Source: Streptomyces netropsis (GTDB lineage Bacteria; Actinomycetota; Actinomycetes; Streptomycetales; Streptomycetaceae). Taken from it: DNA of 64,000 nt. Positions 41,754 through 50,017 of the stretch are shown one piece after another (position 1 is the stretch's first letter; every line of letters starts with the position of its first letter). The stretch covers positions 1-64,000 of the forward strand of contig NZ_JACHJG010000012.1 of assembly GCF_014203545.1 (NCBI RefSeq). Direction: 5' to 3'. The notes under the pieces were generated by a model. It was not told the origin of the DNA and searched no databases. It was given only the letters and a program-made list of their open reading frames with translations. The position numbers and the translations under genes are program-made.

Positions 41754-42236
41754 TCACCGACGCCGTTCGCGCTCCGGAGCGAAGGGTACGCCGCTCACCA
41801 GCCCCCGGTAGCCCACGATCAGTGCCTCACCGAGGAATCCGACGCCGATGGACAGCTGGACCGGCCGCGCGTTCTCGTGCATGCCGAGCCGCACCGCGAG
41901 GAAGCCGTAGCCGGCCATGATCATCAAGGACCCGAGGGCCATGAGGAAGGTCCTGCCGGTGTAGCGCTGCCACAACACCCCTTCCTTGTCGAAGACCTGG
42001 ATGGTCGCGCCGCGCAGGGCGCCGAGCGCGATGCCGAGGACGCAGCCCACGACGACCCAGACGAGGTCGGTGCCCGTCAGGCCGTCGGCCTTGCACAGGG
42101 CCCAGATACCGAGGCCGGTGAGGACGAGGGGCGCTGCGAACAGGTCGCGGGCGTTGAGCGGTTCCCCCCTCAGCCGCTTGATCACCACAACGATCGCGAC
42201 GACAGCGATGAGAGCCGCGAGTGCCCAGCCGTGCAT
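41754..42236 (-). CDS. DUF1453 family membrane protein
   Basis: The 160-aa membrane protein has four hydrophobic helices: LAALIAVVAIVVVIKRL, LVLTGLGIWALCKADGL, LVWVVVGCVLGIALGALRGA and FLMALGSLMIMAGYGFLAVR. The RGEPLNARDLFAAPL and EGVLWQRYTGRTFLMAL segments are typical of streptomycete DUF1453 proteins, a CcdC-like group of unknown function. It is divergent from a TetR gene, and the gap holds two operator copies, so it is probably the repressor's target. Confidence 0.85.
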   Translation of the reverse strand: MHGWALAALIAVVAIVVVIKRLRGEPLNARDLFAAPLVLTGLGIWALCKADGLTGTDLVWVVVGCVLGIALGALRGATIQVFDKEGVLWQRYTGRTFLMALGSLMIMAGYGFLAVRLGMHENARPVQLSIGVGFLGEALIVGYRGLVSGVPFAPERERRR

Positions 42237-42252
42237 GACGTACCCCTTTATA

Positions 42253-42295
42253 TAGCTTGACCTTGCTAAAAAAAGAATTTAGCTCGGTCGTGCTA
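42253..42295. promoter_or_regulatory. Duplicated TetR-type operator
   Basis: Two inverted repeats of the form TAGC-N8-GCTA lie between divergent genes: TAGCTTGACCTTGCTA (42253-42268) and TAGCTCGGTCGTGCTA (42280-42295). On opposite strands both carry GACC in the spacer. The region is markedly A/T-rich (a run of seven As), fitting two back-to-back promoters controlled by the adjacent TetR protein. Confidence 0.78.
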
Positions 42296-42305
42296 TAAAG
42301 GCAAC

Positions 42306-42923
42306 ATGCCGAAGATCGTCGACCCCGAGGCCCGCCGCCAGGCCGTGGCCGCCGCCGTTCTGCGCGTCGTCGGCAGGGACGGCCTGGAAAAGGCGTCGCT
42401 GCGCAACGTCGCCGACGAGGCGGGGCTCGCCATCGGTTCGGTGCGTCACTACGTCACCGACCAGGCCGATCTGATGGCGCTCGCCCTGCGGGAACTGGGC
42501 CGCCGCGTCGACCGGCGGATCTACGCCCACGCCGAGCAACTGCTCGACCCCGATGCCGACATCGACCGTCGCGCCCGCACCGAGGAACTCCTCGCGGAGC
42601 TTCTCCCTCTCGACGGGACCCGCCACGAGGAGGCCGTGCTCTGGCTCGCCTTCACCACCGCGGCGCGCACCCGGCCCGAACTGCGCGCCCGCGCGGACGC
42701 GTTGCACGAGGGAATGCACGCCTTGGTGGTGCGCGTGCTGCGGGAGTGGCAGCGGGCCGGCGGCCTGCCGGACGCCCTCGAGGTGGAGGTGGAGGCGCTG
42801 CGGCTGTCCGCGCTGCTCGACGGCCTCGCGCTCCAGGTGGTGCTCCAGCCCGCCCACGTCACGCCGGACGACGCCCGAAGGGTGTTGCGACGCCACCTGG
42901 ACGCGCTCAAGGCGGGGTCCTAG
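42306..42923 (+). CDS. TetR family repressor
   Basis: The 205-aa regulator has a TetR helix-turn-helix (QAVAAAVLRVVGRDGLEKAS, then DEAGLAIGSVRHYVTDQADL) and a C-terminal domain like BetI/TetR_C_6 (FTTAARTRPELRARADALHE, EVEALRLSALLDGLALQVVL). It begins 10 bases after one operator copy. It should repress itself and the divergent DUF1453 gene. The ligand is unknown. Confidence 0.9.
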   Translation: MPKIVDPEARRQAVAAAVLRVVGRDGLEKASLRNVADEAGLAIGSVRHYVTDQADLMALALRELGRRVDRRIYAHAEQLLDPDADIDRRARTEELLAELLPLDGTRHEEAVLWLAFTTAARTRPELRARADALHEGMHALVVRVLREWQRAGGLPDALEVEVEALRLSALLDGLALQVVLQPAHVTPDDARRVLRRHLDALKAGS

Positions 42924-42933
42924 AACGACCGCC

Positions 42934-42967
42934 GCCCGCGGCCGCACACCTCGGTGCGGACGCGGGC
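42934..42967. terminator. Bidirectional terminator between convergent genes
   Basis: GCCCGCG pairs with CGCGGGC and CCGCAC with GTGCGG, with one G/A mismatch between, around a 6-base loop. The hairpin lies between the TetR and acyl-CoA ligase stop codons. Confidence 0.75.
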
Positions 42968-42987
42968 GTGACCGGGCGGATGGTGGG

Positions 42988-44544
42988 TCAGACCGCCGCC
43001 GTCGCCTGCTCCACCATGCGGCGCAGCAGCTTCTTGTCCGGCTTTCCGGCGTCGGTCAGCGGCAGCGCGTCGAGGAAGTCGACGCGCGCCGGTTCGTACA
43101 TCGTGCCCCGCTCGGTGCGCACCAGCTCGCGAAGGCTCCGCTCGTCGACCCCGCCGTCCTGTGTGGGTACGACGACGGCGTGGACCTGCTCCATGCGGTT
43201 GGCGTCCGGGACGCCGAAGACGGCGCTCTGCAGGACGTGCGGGTGGGAGTTCAGCAGGTCCTCGAGTTCGGTGGTGTACACATGGCCGCCGACCACGACG
43301 ATCATGTCCTTGAGCCGGTCGACGATGGTCAGATAGCCCTCGTCGTCCAGGTGTCCGATGTCGCCGGTGTGCAGCCAGCCGTCCCTCAGTACCTCGGCGG
43401 TCAGCTCCGGCTGCTTCCAGTACCCCTGCATGATGCCCGCCGAGCGTACGCAGATCTCGCCGTGCTCACCGGGAGGCAGATCGCGGCCGGACTCGTCGCG
43501 GATGGCCACCTCGACGCCTTCCAGCGCCTTCCCGACGGACCAGAGCCGCTCGGGGTGGTCCGGGTCGTGGTCCTCCTCGGTGAGCACGCTGATGCCGCCG
43601 GCCTCGTTCTGCCCGTAGAACTGGTTGAGGACGGGGCCGAAGCGCCGTACCGCCTCGGCGATGCGGGTCGGCGAGGACGGGCAGCCGCCGTACGAGATGC
43701 GGCGCAGGCTGGAGGTGTCGGTGCGGGCGGCGTCCGCGTGGTCCATCAGCTGGTACAGCAGCGGCGGCAGCAGGAACAGATGGGTGATGCGTTCGCGCTC
43801 GATCGTCGCGAGCACGGCGGCCGGCTCGAAGTCCTCCATCAGCACCACGGCTCCGCCGGTGCGCAGGGCGTGATCGGCCATCATGCCGGCGGCGTGGGCG
43901 AGGGTGGTGCACACCAACTGCCGGATCGGCTGCCCCGTCCTGGCCATGATGTCTTCGGGTATGACGTCGTGGAACCACGCCACCTGGTCGAAGGAGGTGC
44001 AGATGGCCTTGGGGTGGCCGGTGGTGCCGCCCGTGTGACGGATGGTGCAGGTGTCCTGCGGCCGGGCGGGACTGGGGAATGGTTCGGCGGACTCTCCGGC
44101 GGCGAGTTCCAGCAGGTCCGTGCCCATCCCGGCCGGGCCGAGCGTGAGCACGTTCTTCACCGGCGCCTGCCCGGTCACCTCACGGGCGCGTTCCGCGTAC
44201 CGCGGGTCGACGACGAGGGTGTGGGTCTCCACGTCGCGGATGATGGTGGCCTGCACCTCGGCGGCGAGCTTGCTGTAGAGGTGGTTGACCCGGCAGCCGA
44301 TCAGATTGGCGGCGTAGCGCACGGCGATCGTCTCGGGGAGGTTCCCGCTTAACAGGGTGACGGTCTGGCCGTGGCGCACCCCTTGGGTGCGCAATGCGCG
44401 TGCCATGCGGTGGACGAGGTCATGGAGCTCGCGGCCGGTGACGCGTCGGTTTCGATGGACCAGGACGTGCCGGTCGGGTGTGGCTGCGAGGACGTCGAGG
44501 GTGTGCTCCACGTAGGTGCGGAAGTCGTTCGCGTTGAGGGGCAT
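42988..44544 (-). CDS. Acyl-CoA ligase (ANL adenylating superfamily)
   Basis: The 518-aa enzyme activates a carboxylic acid with ATP and probably transfers it to CoA. The ATP loop is TIRHTGGTTGHPKAI; the later motifs are YGQNEAGG, GWLHTGDIGHLDDEGYLTIV, DRLKDMIVVVGG and the C-terminal catalytic Lys in LTDAGKPDKKLLR. The length suits a medium/long-chain acyl or aryl acid ligase. The ATG at 44544 has AGGA 7 bases upstream; a longer frame to 44631 is not supported. No thioesterase, carrier protein or beta-oxidation gene is adjacent, so its pathway is unknown. Confidence 0.9.
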   Translation of the reverse strand: MPLNANDFRTYVEHTLDVLAATPDRHVLVHRNRRVTGRELHDLVHRMARALRTQGVRHGQTVTLLSGNLPETIAVRYAANLIGCRVNHLYSKLAAEVQATIIRDVETHTLVVDPRYAERAREVTGQAPVKNVLTLGPAGMGTDLLELAAGESAEPFPSPARPQDTCTIRHTGGTTGHPKAICTSFDQVAWFHDVIPEDIMARTGQPIRQLVCTTLAHAAGMMADHALRTGGAVVLMEDFEPAAVLATIERERITHLFLLPPLLYQLMDHADAARTDTSSLRRISYGGCPSSPTRIAEAVRRFGPVLNQFYGQNEAGGISVLTEEDHDPDHPERLWSVGKALEGVEVAIRDESGRDLPPGEHGEICVRSAGIMQGYWKQPELTAEVLRDGWLHTGDIGHLDDEGYLTIVDRLKDMIVVVGGHVYTTELEDLLNSHPHVLQSAVFGVPDANRMEQVHAVVVPTQDGGVDERSLRELVRTERGTMYEPARVDFLDALPLTDAGKPDKKLLRRMVEQATAAV

Positions 44545-44836
44545 GCGCAGTTCCTGGATTCCCTGGGTTCCTGATTCACGGTGTCCGGTGCCCGGGGTGC
44601 GGCGGAAGCCGCGCCGGCCGGTCGCGTCCACGTACCGGCCCGGATCCCGACAACTTTGGTAGCCCGGGGCAACTAAAGTGATCTTATCTCTTCACCTTCA
44701 AAGGCTCCAGGCCGGACGGGATAGCGCCTGGATTTCATTGCCTGAAACGTCGATATCCGGTCAGTGGCCTCGGTGGCTACGGCGTGCTGCCCCGCATCGT
44801 AGGGTGGCTTCTCCACACCGACGGGGGAGAAGCAGC

Positions 44837-45199
44837 GTGAGCAGCAGTACGCAACAGGCGGCGGATACCGCGGCCGAGGGCCGCAACCGGCCCGCCCGGG
44901 TCAGCTTCTGGGCGGCCTTCCTGGGGATTGGCCTGATCTTGGGCATCGTGGCGACGCCGCTGTTCTGGCTGATGTGGGGCGGTTGGTACACGCTGTTCCT
45001 GTTCCTGTGTGCCTTCGTCGCCATCCCGGCCGGACACCTCGGCCGCAGGCGCGGCAAGCGGCTGGGCGGCCGCGACCGTGGTGCGGCGCTGTTCGGCATC
45101 GTCGCCGGGTGGCTGCTGATGCTCTGCGGTCTGCTGCTGGTGGTCGCCTATGCCGGGCTGGTGACGGGGCTCGCGGTCCTGGTGGACTCGGCCCGCTGA
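44837..45199 (+). CDS. Small membrane protein of unknown function
   Basis: The 120-aa protein has a polar N-terminus and three to four hydrophobic segments: WAAFLGIGLILGIVATPLFW, WYTLFLFLCAFVAIPAGHL, then after a basic loop (GRRRGKRLGGRDRG) LFGIVAGWLLMLCGLLLVVA and AGLVTGLAVLV. The positive loop should face the cytosol. I do not recognise a family. The GTG at 44837 has GGGGGAG 7 bases upstream; the longer frame from 44678 has no ribosome site. Confidence 0.75.
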   Translation: MSSSTQQAADTAAEGRNRPARVSFWAAFLGIGLILGIVATPLFWLMWGGWYTLFLFLCAFVAIPAGHLGRRRGKRLGGRDRGAALFGIVAGWLLMLCGLLLVVAYAGLVTGLAVLVDSAR

Positions 45200-45209
45200 G
45201 CAGCGGGCC
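45190..45209. terminator. Hairpin over the stop codon of the small membrane protein
   Basis: GGCCCGCTG and CAGCGGGCC form a 9-bp stem whose tiny loop contains part of the TGA stop. A second weaker hairpin (GGGCGTC with GACGCCC, 45225-45251) follows before the convergent P450. Together they probably end both transcripts. Confidence 0.5.
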
Positions 45210-45261
45210 GGCCATGTGCGGCCCGGGCGTCGTCACCGGTGCGGGACGCCCCGGCCCGCCC

Positions 45262-46650
45262 TCACCGGGCCTCGGCCACCATCGGCAGCCGATCGGGGTG
45301 GATGTTCCCCCTGGCGACGCGGCGGATCCGCTTGCCGGGTACCGGGCGCAGCCGCCACCGGCGGCAGACGGTCGCTGCCACCACGGCCATTTCGGCCAGG
45401 GCGAAGGTGTCCCCGATGCACTTGTACCCGCCCGAGCCGAAGGGAATGAATGCTCCCTTCGGCACCTCGCGCGCCCGGTCGGGCAGCCATCGGTCGGGAT
45501 CGAACCGCTGCGGATCACGGAACCAGCGCGGATCGTGGTGCAGCGCGTACGGACTGTAGAGGATCTCGGCCCCGCCGGGGACCGTTACGGTCCCGAGCCG
45601 GGCAGGGGCCGTCGCACGGCGCGTGATCATCCACGGCGGGTACCGGCGCAGCGTTTCCATGATGACCCGGCTGGTGAAGGCGAGGGCCGGTAGATCCTCC
45701 AAGCGCGGCGGCCGGCCGCCGAGCACCGTGTCGACCTCGGCGTGTACGCGTTCCTCGATCTCGCGGTGGCGGCCGAGTTCGTGGAAGAACCAGGCGAGGG
45801 TCGCCGCGGTGGTCTCCACCCCGGCGACGGCCAGACTGGTCACATGGTCATGGACCTGCTGGTCGGTCAGACCGCGACCCTCCGCGTCGCGTTGCATCAA
45901 CAGGAGGGACAGCATGTCTCCGCGGTCCCGCCCGGAGCGGCGGTGCGCGGCGATCGCCTCTCCGATGACCCTGTCCATGGTGCGGCGGGCCCGGTCGAAA
46001 CGTCGGTTCGAGGCGACCGGCACGCGCGCCCACCACTCGGGCAGCAGGATGCGCACCATCATGCCTCGCGTGAGGACGGGCAGTGCCTGGTGGAATTCCG
46101 TGCGGGCGTGAGTGTCCAGACCGGTGGGGAGCAGGGTGTTCGCGAGCACGCCCAGAGAGAGGTCGTTCATCGCCCGGTCCACGGCGATGACCCGGCCCGG
46201 CCGCCATGGCGTCACGACACTTTCGGCGGCCTGGAGCATGAGGTCGGTGTAAGCGGGGAGGTGCTGATGGTGAAAAGCCGGTTGGAGGGCCCGCCGGGCC
46301 CGGCGATGAACCTTGCCGGAAGACGCTGCCAACCCCTCCCCGAGAAAGAGGGACGCCTTCTCGAAGAGACGGCCGCGAGTGAAATCGCGGGCCCCGTCGA
46401 CGAGAACGTGCTGGACCAATTTCGGATGCGTGAGAGCGTAGAAGGGCAATGCCCCGAGCTGTAGCCGCACCACGTCTCCGTGCCCGGCCAGCGACGTGAC
46501 GAAGTGCAGCGGCCGCCGCAACAACGGCGCGGTGTGACCCAGCACCGGCCAGGCGCCCGGCGCCCGCCCGACCGGCCCGGTCGTGGCCTCGTCATGACTC
46601 GGCGCATTCCGCGTGCGCCCGGGGTTCAGTGTTCGGGAGCGAGGATCCAT
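45262..46650 (-). CDS. Cytochrome P450, terpene-oxidase-like
   Basis: The 462-aa P450 is longer than the soluble P450 at 17241. It has APGAWPVLGHTAPLLRRPLH at the front, the I-helix AVAGVETTAATLAWFFHEL, ExxR in VIMETLRRYPP and the heme loop FIPFGSGGYKCIGDTFALAE. This front and heme loop resemble the pentalenene-oxygenase (PtlI) type group that oxidises terpenes. No terpene cyclase is adjacent, and its substrate is unknown. The ATG at 46650 has GGAG 5 bases upstream. A cyclic-nucleotide-binding protein gene lies next on the same strand. Confidence 0.88.
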   Translation of the reverse strand: MDPRSRTLNPGRTRNAPSHDEATTGPVGRAPGAWPVLGHTAPLLRRPLHFVTSLAGHGDVVRLQLGALPFYALTHPKLVQHVLVDGARDFTRGRLFEKASLFLGEGLAASSGKVHRRARRALQPAFHHQHLPAYTDLMLQAAESVVTPWRPGRVIAVDRAMNDLSLGVLANTLLPTGLDTHARTEFHQALPVLTRGMMVRILLPEWWARVPVASNRRFDRARRTMDRVIGEAIAAHRRSGRDRGDMLSLLLMQRDAEGRGLTDQQVHDHVTSLAVAGVETTAATLAWFFHELGRHREIEERVHAEVDTVLGGRPPRLEDLPALAFTSRVIMETLRRYPPWMITRRATAPARLGTVTVPGGAEILYSPYALHHDPRWFRDPQRFDPDRWLPDRAREVPKGAFIPFGSGGYKCIGDTFALAEMAVVAATVCRRWRLRPVPGKRIRRVARGNIHPDRLPMVAEAR

Positions 46651-46940
46651 GGTGTCTCCAACCTCGTATTCACTCGGCACACCGTTGGCCCCTCCATCTA
46701 AGTCGAGTGTGCGTGTGCGGGTCGGATGCCCACCGGGGGTATCGGAAGCACGCGGGGCAGCCCATCGGCATGCGGGCTCCCCGATTCCCGGCCCCACGCC
46801 CCCTCGTGGGGCCCGGGAGACGGATTTCAAGCGGTCGACGAAGGAACCATCCGATAAATGTGCTCGCTGTATTTAAGGCTCGTGGCATTTATGGGCGCGG
46901 ACCGTCGCCATGCGAGGCGCCGGCCCGCAGGGGGATCGGG

Positions 46941-47396
46941 TCACAACGGTTCGGCGGTGTGCGGGACGTAGAGGTCCAGCAGCCGGCTGCGTGCCGTGTG
47001 CAGCCGGTGTCCGAGCACCTCGGCGACCGCGCGCATGACGGCGAAACCGAGTGCGGGGTTCTGCTCGCACAGGACCCGCGCGTCGGTGCCGTCGAACTCG
47101 TACGCCCGCACGGGGCTGAGTGCCTCCGCGCCGAACCCCCACTCGTACGGCGGGAACAGCCAGGACCAGCCGAGCAGATCCCCCGTGCCCAGCGTCTCCA
47201 CGGTGACCACCCGCCGCCCGGGCAACTGGAGGTCCAGGGTGACCGCCCCGGAGCGGATGACCCAGAAACGGTCCGCCGTGCCGTGTTCCTCGAAGATCCG
47301 GGCGTCCTCCGGGAAGGAGACCTCGCGGGCGAGTTCCATCAGCCGGTCGCGGTATTCCGCGGGCAGGGCTCTGAGCAGTTTCTTCGTTGTCGTCAT
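46941..47396 (-). CDS. Stand-alone cyclic-nucleotide-binding domain protein
   Basis: The 151-aa protein is a Crp-type cNMP-binding beta roll: FPEDARIFEEHGTADRFWVI, SGAVTLDLQLPGRRVVTVET, GTGDLLGWSWLFPPYEWGFG, and the helix ALGFAVMRAVAEVLGHRLHT. The canonical phosphate-binding cassette (FGExALL.xxxRxAxV) is replaced by LLGWSWLFPPYEWGFG, so cAMP binding is doubtful. There is no DNA-binding domain after it, so it must act through another protein. GAGGAGG lies 9 bases before the ATG. It is upstream of, and co-directional with, the terpene-type P450. Confidence 0.82.
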   Translation of the reverse strand: MTTTKKLLRALPAEYRDRLMELAREVSFPEDARIFEEHGTADRFWVIRSGAVTLDLQLPGRRVVTVETLGTGDLLGWSWLFPPYEWGFGAEALSPVRAYEFDGTDARVLCEQNPALGFAVMRAVAEVLGHRLHTARSRLLDLYVPHTAEPL

Positions 47397-47772
47397 TGCC
47401 GAGAGCCTCCTCGCCGCCCGCGGCGCCGCTGACACGTCGCCGCCCCGCCGGTGGCCCGCCGGGGCCGATGTGTTCCGCCCCGTGCGCGCAGCCTGCTACA
47501 TCCATTGACCCACGCCCGCCAGCGGGCGGCATCCCGAGCGTGAGGCAGGGACACGTCACCTCGCCGCAGACAGGCCCCGTCCCTGCGGAGGAGCCGCACG
47601 GTAGCAGCGTCCGGGAGGGGAGAGGCCGGCTTTGTCAGAGGCCGCGAATCCTCGTCTGCCCGACTTCGCCGACGGCTAGCGTCCGTGGGCATTCCGGCAG
47701 GGCGGCTTCCGGCAGGGGCGACCTCCGGCAGGGCGCCCGATGCGAGCGCCCGAAGAATCCGAGGAAGGTGTC
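47397..47772. other. Divergent intergenic region with direct repeats
   Basis: This 376-base gap separates the cyclic-nucleotide-binding gene (minus) from the DUF4142 gene (plus). It holds two promoters, neither clearly recognisable, and three direct repeats at 47693-47733 just upstream of the DUF4142 gene. No open frame here has a ribosome site. Confidence 0.55.
47693..47733. repeat. Three direct repeats upstream of the DUF4142 gene
   Basis: TCCGGCAGGG occurs at 47693, 47708 and 47724, with spacings of 15 and 16 bases, 40-80 bases before the start codon. Repeats of this length and phase could be binding sites for a regulator; they could also be chance low-complexity. Confidence 0.5.
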
Positions 47773-48459
47773 ATGCGATCCGTACGTTCCCTGCGTTCCG
47801 CGCGCTCCCTGCGTCATCTGCGGCCCGTCTCCCGGCGGACCCTCGGTACCGGGCTCGTCGTCGGCTCACTGGCCGCGACGCTCCTGGCGCTGCTGATCCC
47901 CGTGTACCTCTTCGGCAGCGCCGAGCCGGCGGCGGCGAGCGCGCGCACCGCCTGGAACGACGACGGCGCCGGCATCACGAGCACGGCGTCCGGGCCGCTG
48001 ACACCGCTGGACCGGGACTTCGTCCGTCGGGTACGGCTCGCCGGTCTGTGGGAGAAGCCCGCGGGCAGGCTCGCCCTGGAACGCGGCACGAAGGACACGG
48101 TGAAGATGGCCGGCAGTCATCTCGTCGACGGCCACACCGAGCTGGACCGGCTGTCCGTCGAAACGGGCCGGGCCCTGGGCGTGACCATGCCGGTACGTCC
48201 CACCGCCGAACAGCAAGGGTGGCTCGACCAGTTGCAAGGCGCCCAGGGCGCCACGTTCGACCGGCTCTTCGCGAATCTCGTGCGTGCCGCTCACGGCAAG
48301 GTGTTCGGGCTGGTGGCGCTCGTACGCGACCGCACCGCCAACGCGACGGTGCGGGAACTGGCGTCCCGCGCCAACACCGTCGTCCTCGACCACATCACCG
48401 TCCTCGAGAAGACCGAACTCGTCGACTTCCCCCACCCAGGCGACAACGAAAAGAAGTGA
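47773..48459 (+). CDS. DUF4142 exported protein
   Basis: The 228-aa protein has an Arg-rich N-terminus and a hydrophobic segment (GTGLVVGSLAATLLALLIPV), so it is exported or membrane-anchored. The rest is the ferritin-like four-helix DUF4142 domain: LDRDFVRRVRLAGLWEKPAG, KMAGSHLVDGHTELDRL, and VRELASRANTVVLDHITVLE. No metal-binding set is obvious. Function is unknown. GGAAGG lies before the ATG at 47773. The DUF1996 gene follows after 6 bases, and the pair is commonly linked, so they should work together in the envelope. Confidence 0.85.
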   Translation: MRSVRSLRSARSLRHLRPVSRRTLGTGLVVGSLAATLLALLIPVYLFGSAEPAAASARTAWNDDGAGITSTASGPLTPLDRDFVRRVRLAGLWEKPAGRLALERGTKDTVKMAGSHLVDGHTELDRLSVETGRALGVTMPVRPTAEQQGWLDQLQGAQGATFDRLFANLVRAAHGKVFGLVALVRDRTANATVRELASRANTVVLDHITVLEKTELVDFPHPGDNEKK

Positions 48460-48465
48460 CCCCAC

Positions 48466-49890
48466 ATGATGCGACAGGCCCATAAACGCTCGCAATTGAG
48501 GACCCGGGCGGTGGTCGCGGCCGCGGCGCTGCTGCTGGGCGGCGGCGGAACGGCGATCATCGCGGCCAACGCCTCCGCCGGCGGTGCCCACGGCACCGCG
48601 GAACAGGACACCGGGCACACCCCGCACGGCGCGGCGGCGGGTTCCGCCACCGGTGAGGCGACGACCGTCTCCTGCCCCGACGTCGGTGAACGGCTGCGCG
48701 AGGTCCCCGCCCCGGCGCGGACCGAGGTCTCCCGGGGCCTCTCCCAGCTGGATGCCCAAGTGGCAAGCGCCTACGAGCAGATGATGTCGACGGGGAACAC
48801 CCCGGACGCCGTGCTGGGGGAGCTGAAACGGAAACGCGACGGGACCATCGGCCGCATCACCGATTCCATCAAGGCGGCCGACAGCGGTGCCGTGCCCGCG
48901 CCCGAGGACCTGACCGCACTGAGCGGGTGCCGGACCCGGAAGGTCAGCACGACCGCGGCCGACGACTCCTCACGCCCCTTGAGCTCCCGGCTCGGCGAGC
49001 AGGGCAAGCCCGGCGGCCCCTCCCGCGCCGACTTCGCCGACATCAGGACCGCGCCCGCCGGCCCCGGTGCGCCCGCCGCCCGCCGCGGCGGCTCGACGGG
49101 CACCTTCGCGTCCGTGTGCGGTCGCAACGAGAACGGTCACTTCAACCCCGACAACGTGATCGTCACCCCCGGTGTGCGCAACGGCGCCCACCATATGCAC
49201 GACTATGTGGGCAACAAATCCACCGATGCCTTCTCCACCGACAACAGCCTCGCGGCCGCGGGAACGACCTGCACCAACGGGGACAAGTCCAGCCACTACT
49301 GGCCCGTGCTGCGGGTACTGGACGGAAAGGTGGCGCCGGACGCCAATGCCCCGGGCGGCGGCCACGACGGGAACATGGGAACCGTTCTGCGCCCCGCGTC
49401 GGTGACCCTGCAGTTCCGGGGCAATCCGGTGACAAAGGTGACGGCGATGCCCCGATTCCTTCGCGTCATCACCGGTGACGCCAAAGCGCTCACCAACGGC
49501 GTGGCCAACGCCAACGCCTCATGGAGCTGTGCGGGATTCGAGAACCGGCAGTTGAAGGACAAATATCCGATCTGCCCGAACGGCGCACAGGTCGTCCGCA
49601 CCTTCGCCTTCCAGAACTGCTGGGACGGGCGTAACACCGACAGCGCCAATCACCGCACCCATGTCGCCTTCGCCCGTGCGGACGGCTCCTGCCCCCGTGG
49701 TTTCAAGGCCATCCCGCAACTGGTGCAGCGCATCACCTACGACGTACCGGCGGGCGTCCCCTTCGCCGTGGACAGCTTTCCCGAGCAGCTGCACAAGCCG
49801 GTCACGGACCACGGCGACTTCATCAACGTCATGTCGGACGCGCTGATGGCAAGGGCGACGGCGTGCATCAACGGTGGCCGCACCTGCTGA
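48466..49890 (+). CDS. DUF1996 secreted protein
   Basis: The 474-aa exported protein has a signal peptide (RTRAVVAAAALLLGGGGTAI, cleaved around ANASAGG), a helical linker region, and the C-terminal DUF1996 domain from about residue 220: NPDNVIVTPGVRNGAHHMHD, YVGNKSTDAFSTDNSL, GTTCTNGDKSSHYWPVLRVL, and QNCWDGRNTDSANHRTHVAF. These His/Asp-rich motifs look like a metal-dependent polysaccharide-acting enzyme, a role suggested but not proven for the family. Paired with the DUF4142 gene upstream and followed by a strong bidirectional terminator. Confidence 0.87.
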   Translation: MMRQAHKRSQLRTRAVVAAAALLLGGGGTAIIAANASAGGAHGTAEQDTGHTPHGAAAGSATGEATTVSCPDVGERLREVPAPARTEVSRGLSQLDAQVASAYEQMMSTGNTPDAVLGELKRKRDGTIGRITDSIKAADSGAVPAPEDLTALSGCRTRKVSTTAADDSSRPLSSRLGEQGKPGGPSRADFADIRTAPAGPGAPAARRGGSTGTFASVCGRNENGHFNPDNVIVTPGVRNGAHHMHDYVGNKSTDAFSTDNSLAAAGTTCTNGDKSSHYWPVLRVLDGKVAPDANAPGGGHDGNMGTVLRPASVTLQFRGNPVTKVTAMPRFLRVITGDAKALTNGVANANASWSCAGFENRQLKDKYPICPNGAQVVRTFAFQNCWDGRNTDSANHRTHVAFARADGSCPRGFKAIPQLVQRITYDVPAGVPFAVDSFPEQLHKPVTDHGDFINVMSDALMARATACINGGRTC

Positions 49891-49968
49891 CGGAACCACC
49901 CGCTCCACCCCGCGGAACCCCCGGCGCCGGGTGCTCCCCACCCCCACCATCCACCGGGCGCCGGGAAG

Positions 49969-50004
49969 GCGGCGGCCCCGAACAACCGAGTTCGGGGCCG
50001 CCGC
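49969..50004. terminator. 15-bp bidirectional terminator
   Basis: GCGGCGGCCCCGAAC and GTTCGGGGCCGCCGC pair perfectly around a 6-base loop, between the DUF1996 and PucR stop codons. It is the second-strongest hairpin in the window. Confidence 0.85.
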
Positions 50005-50017
50005 GCGACGCTCTGTC

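Noticed and set aside
42553..44352. Plus-strand 599-codon frame over TetR and acyl-CoA ligase
   Set aside because: It runs through the end of the TetR gene and antisense to the ligase, and shows no protein-like motifs.
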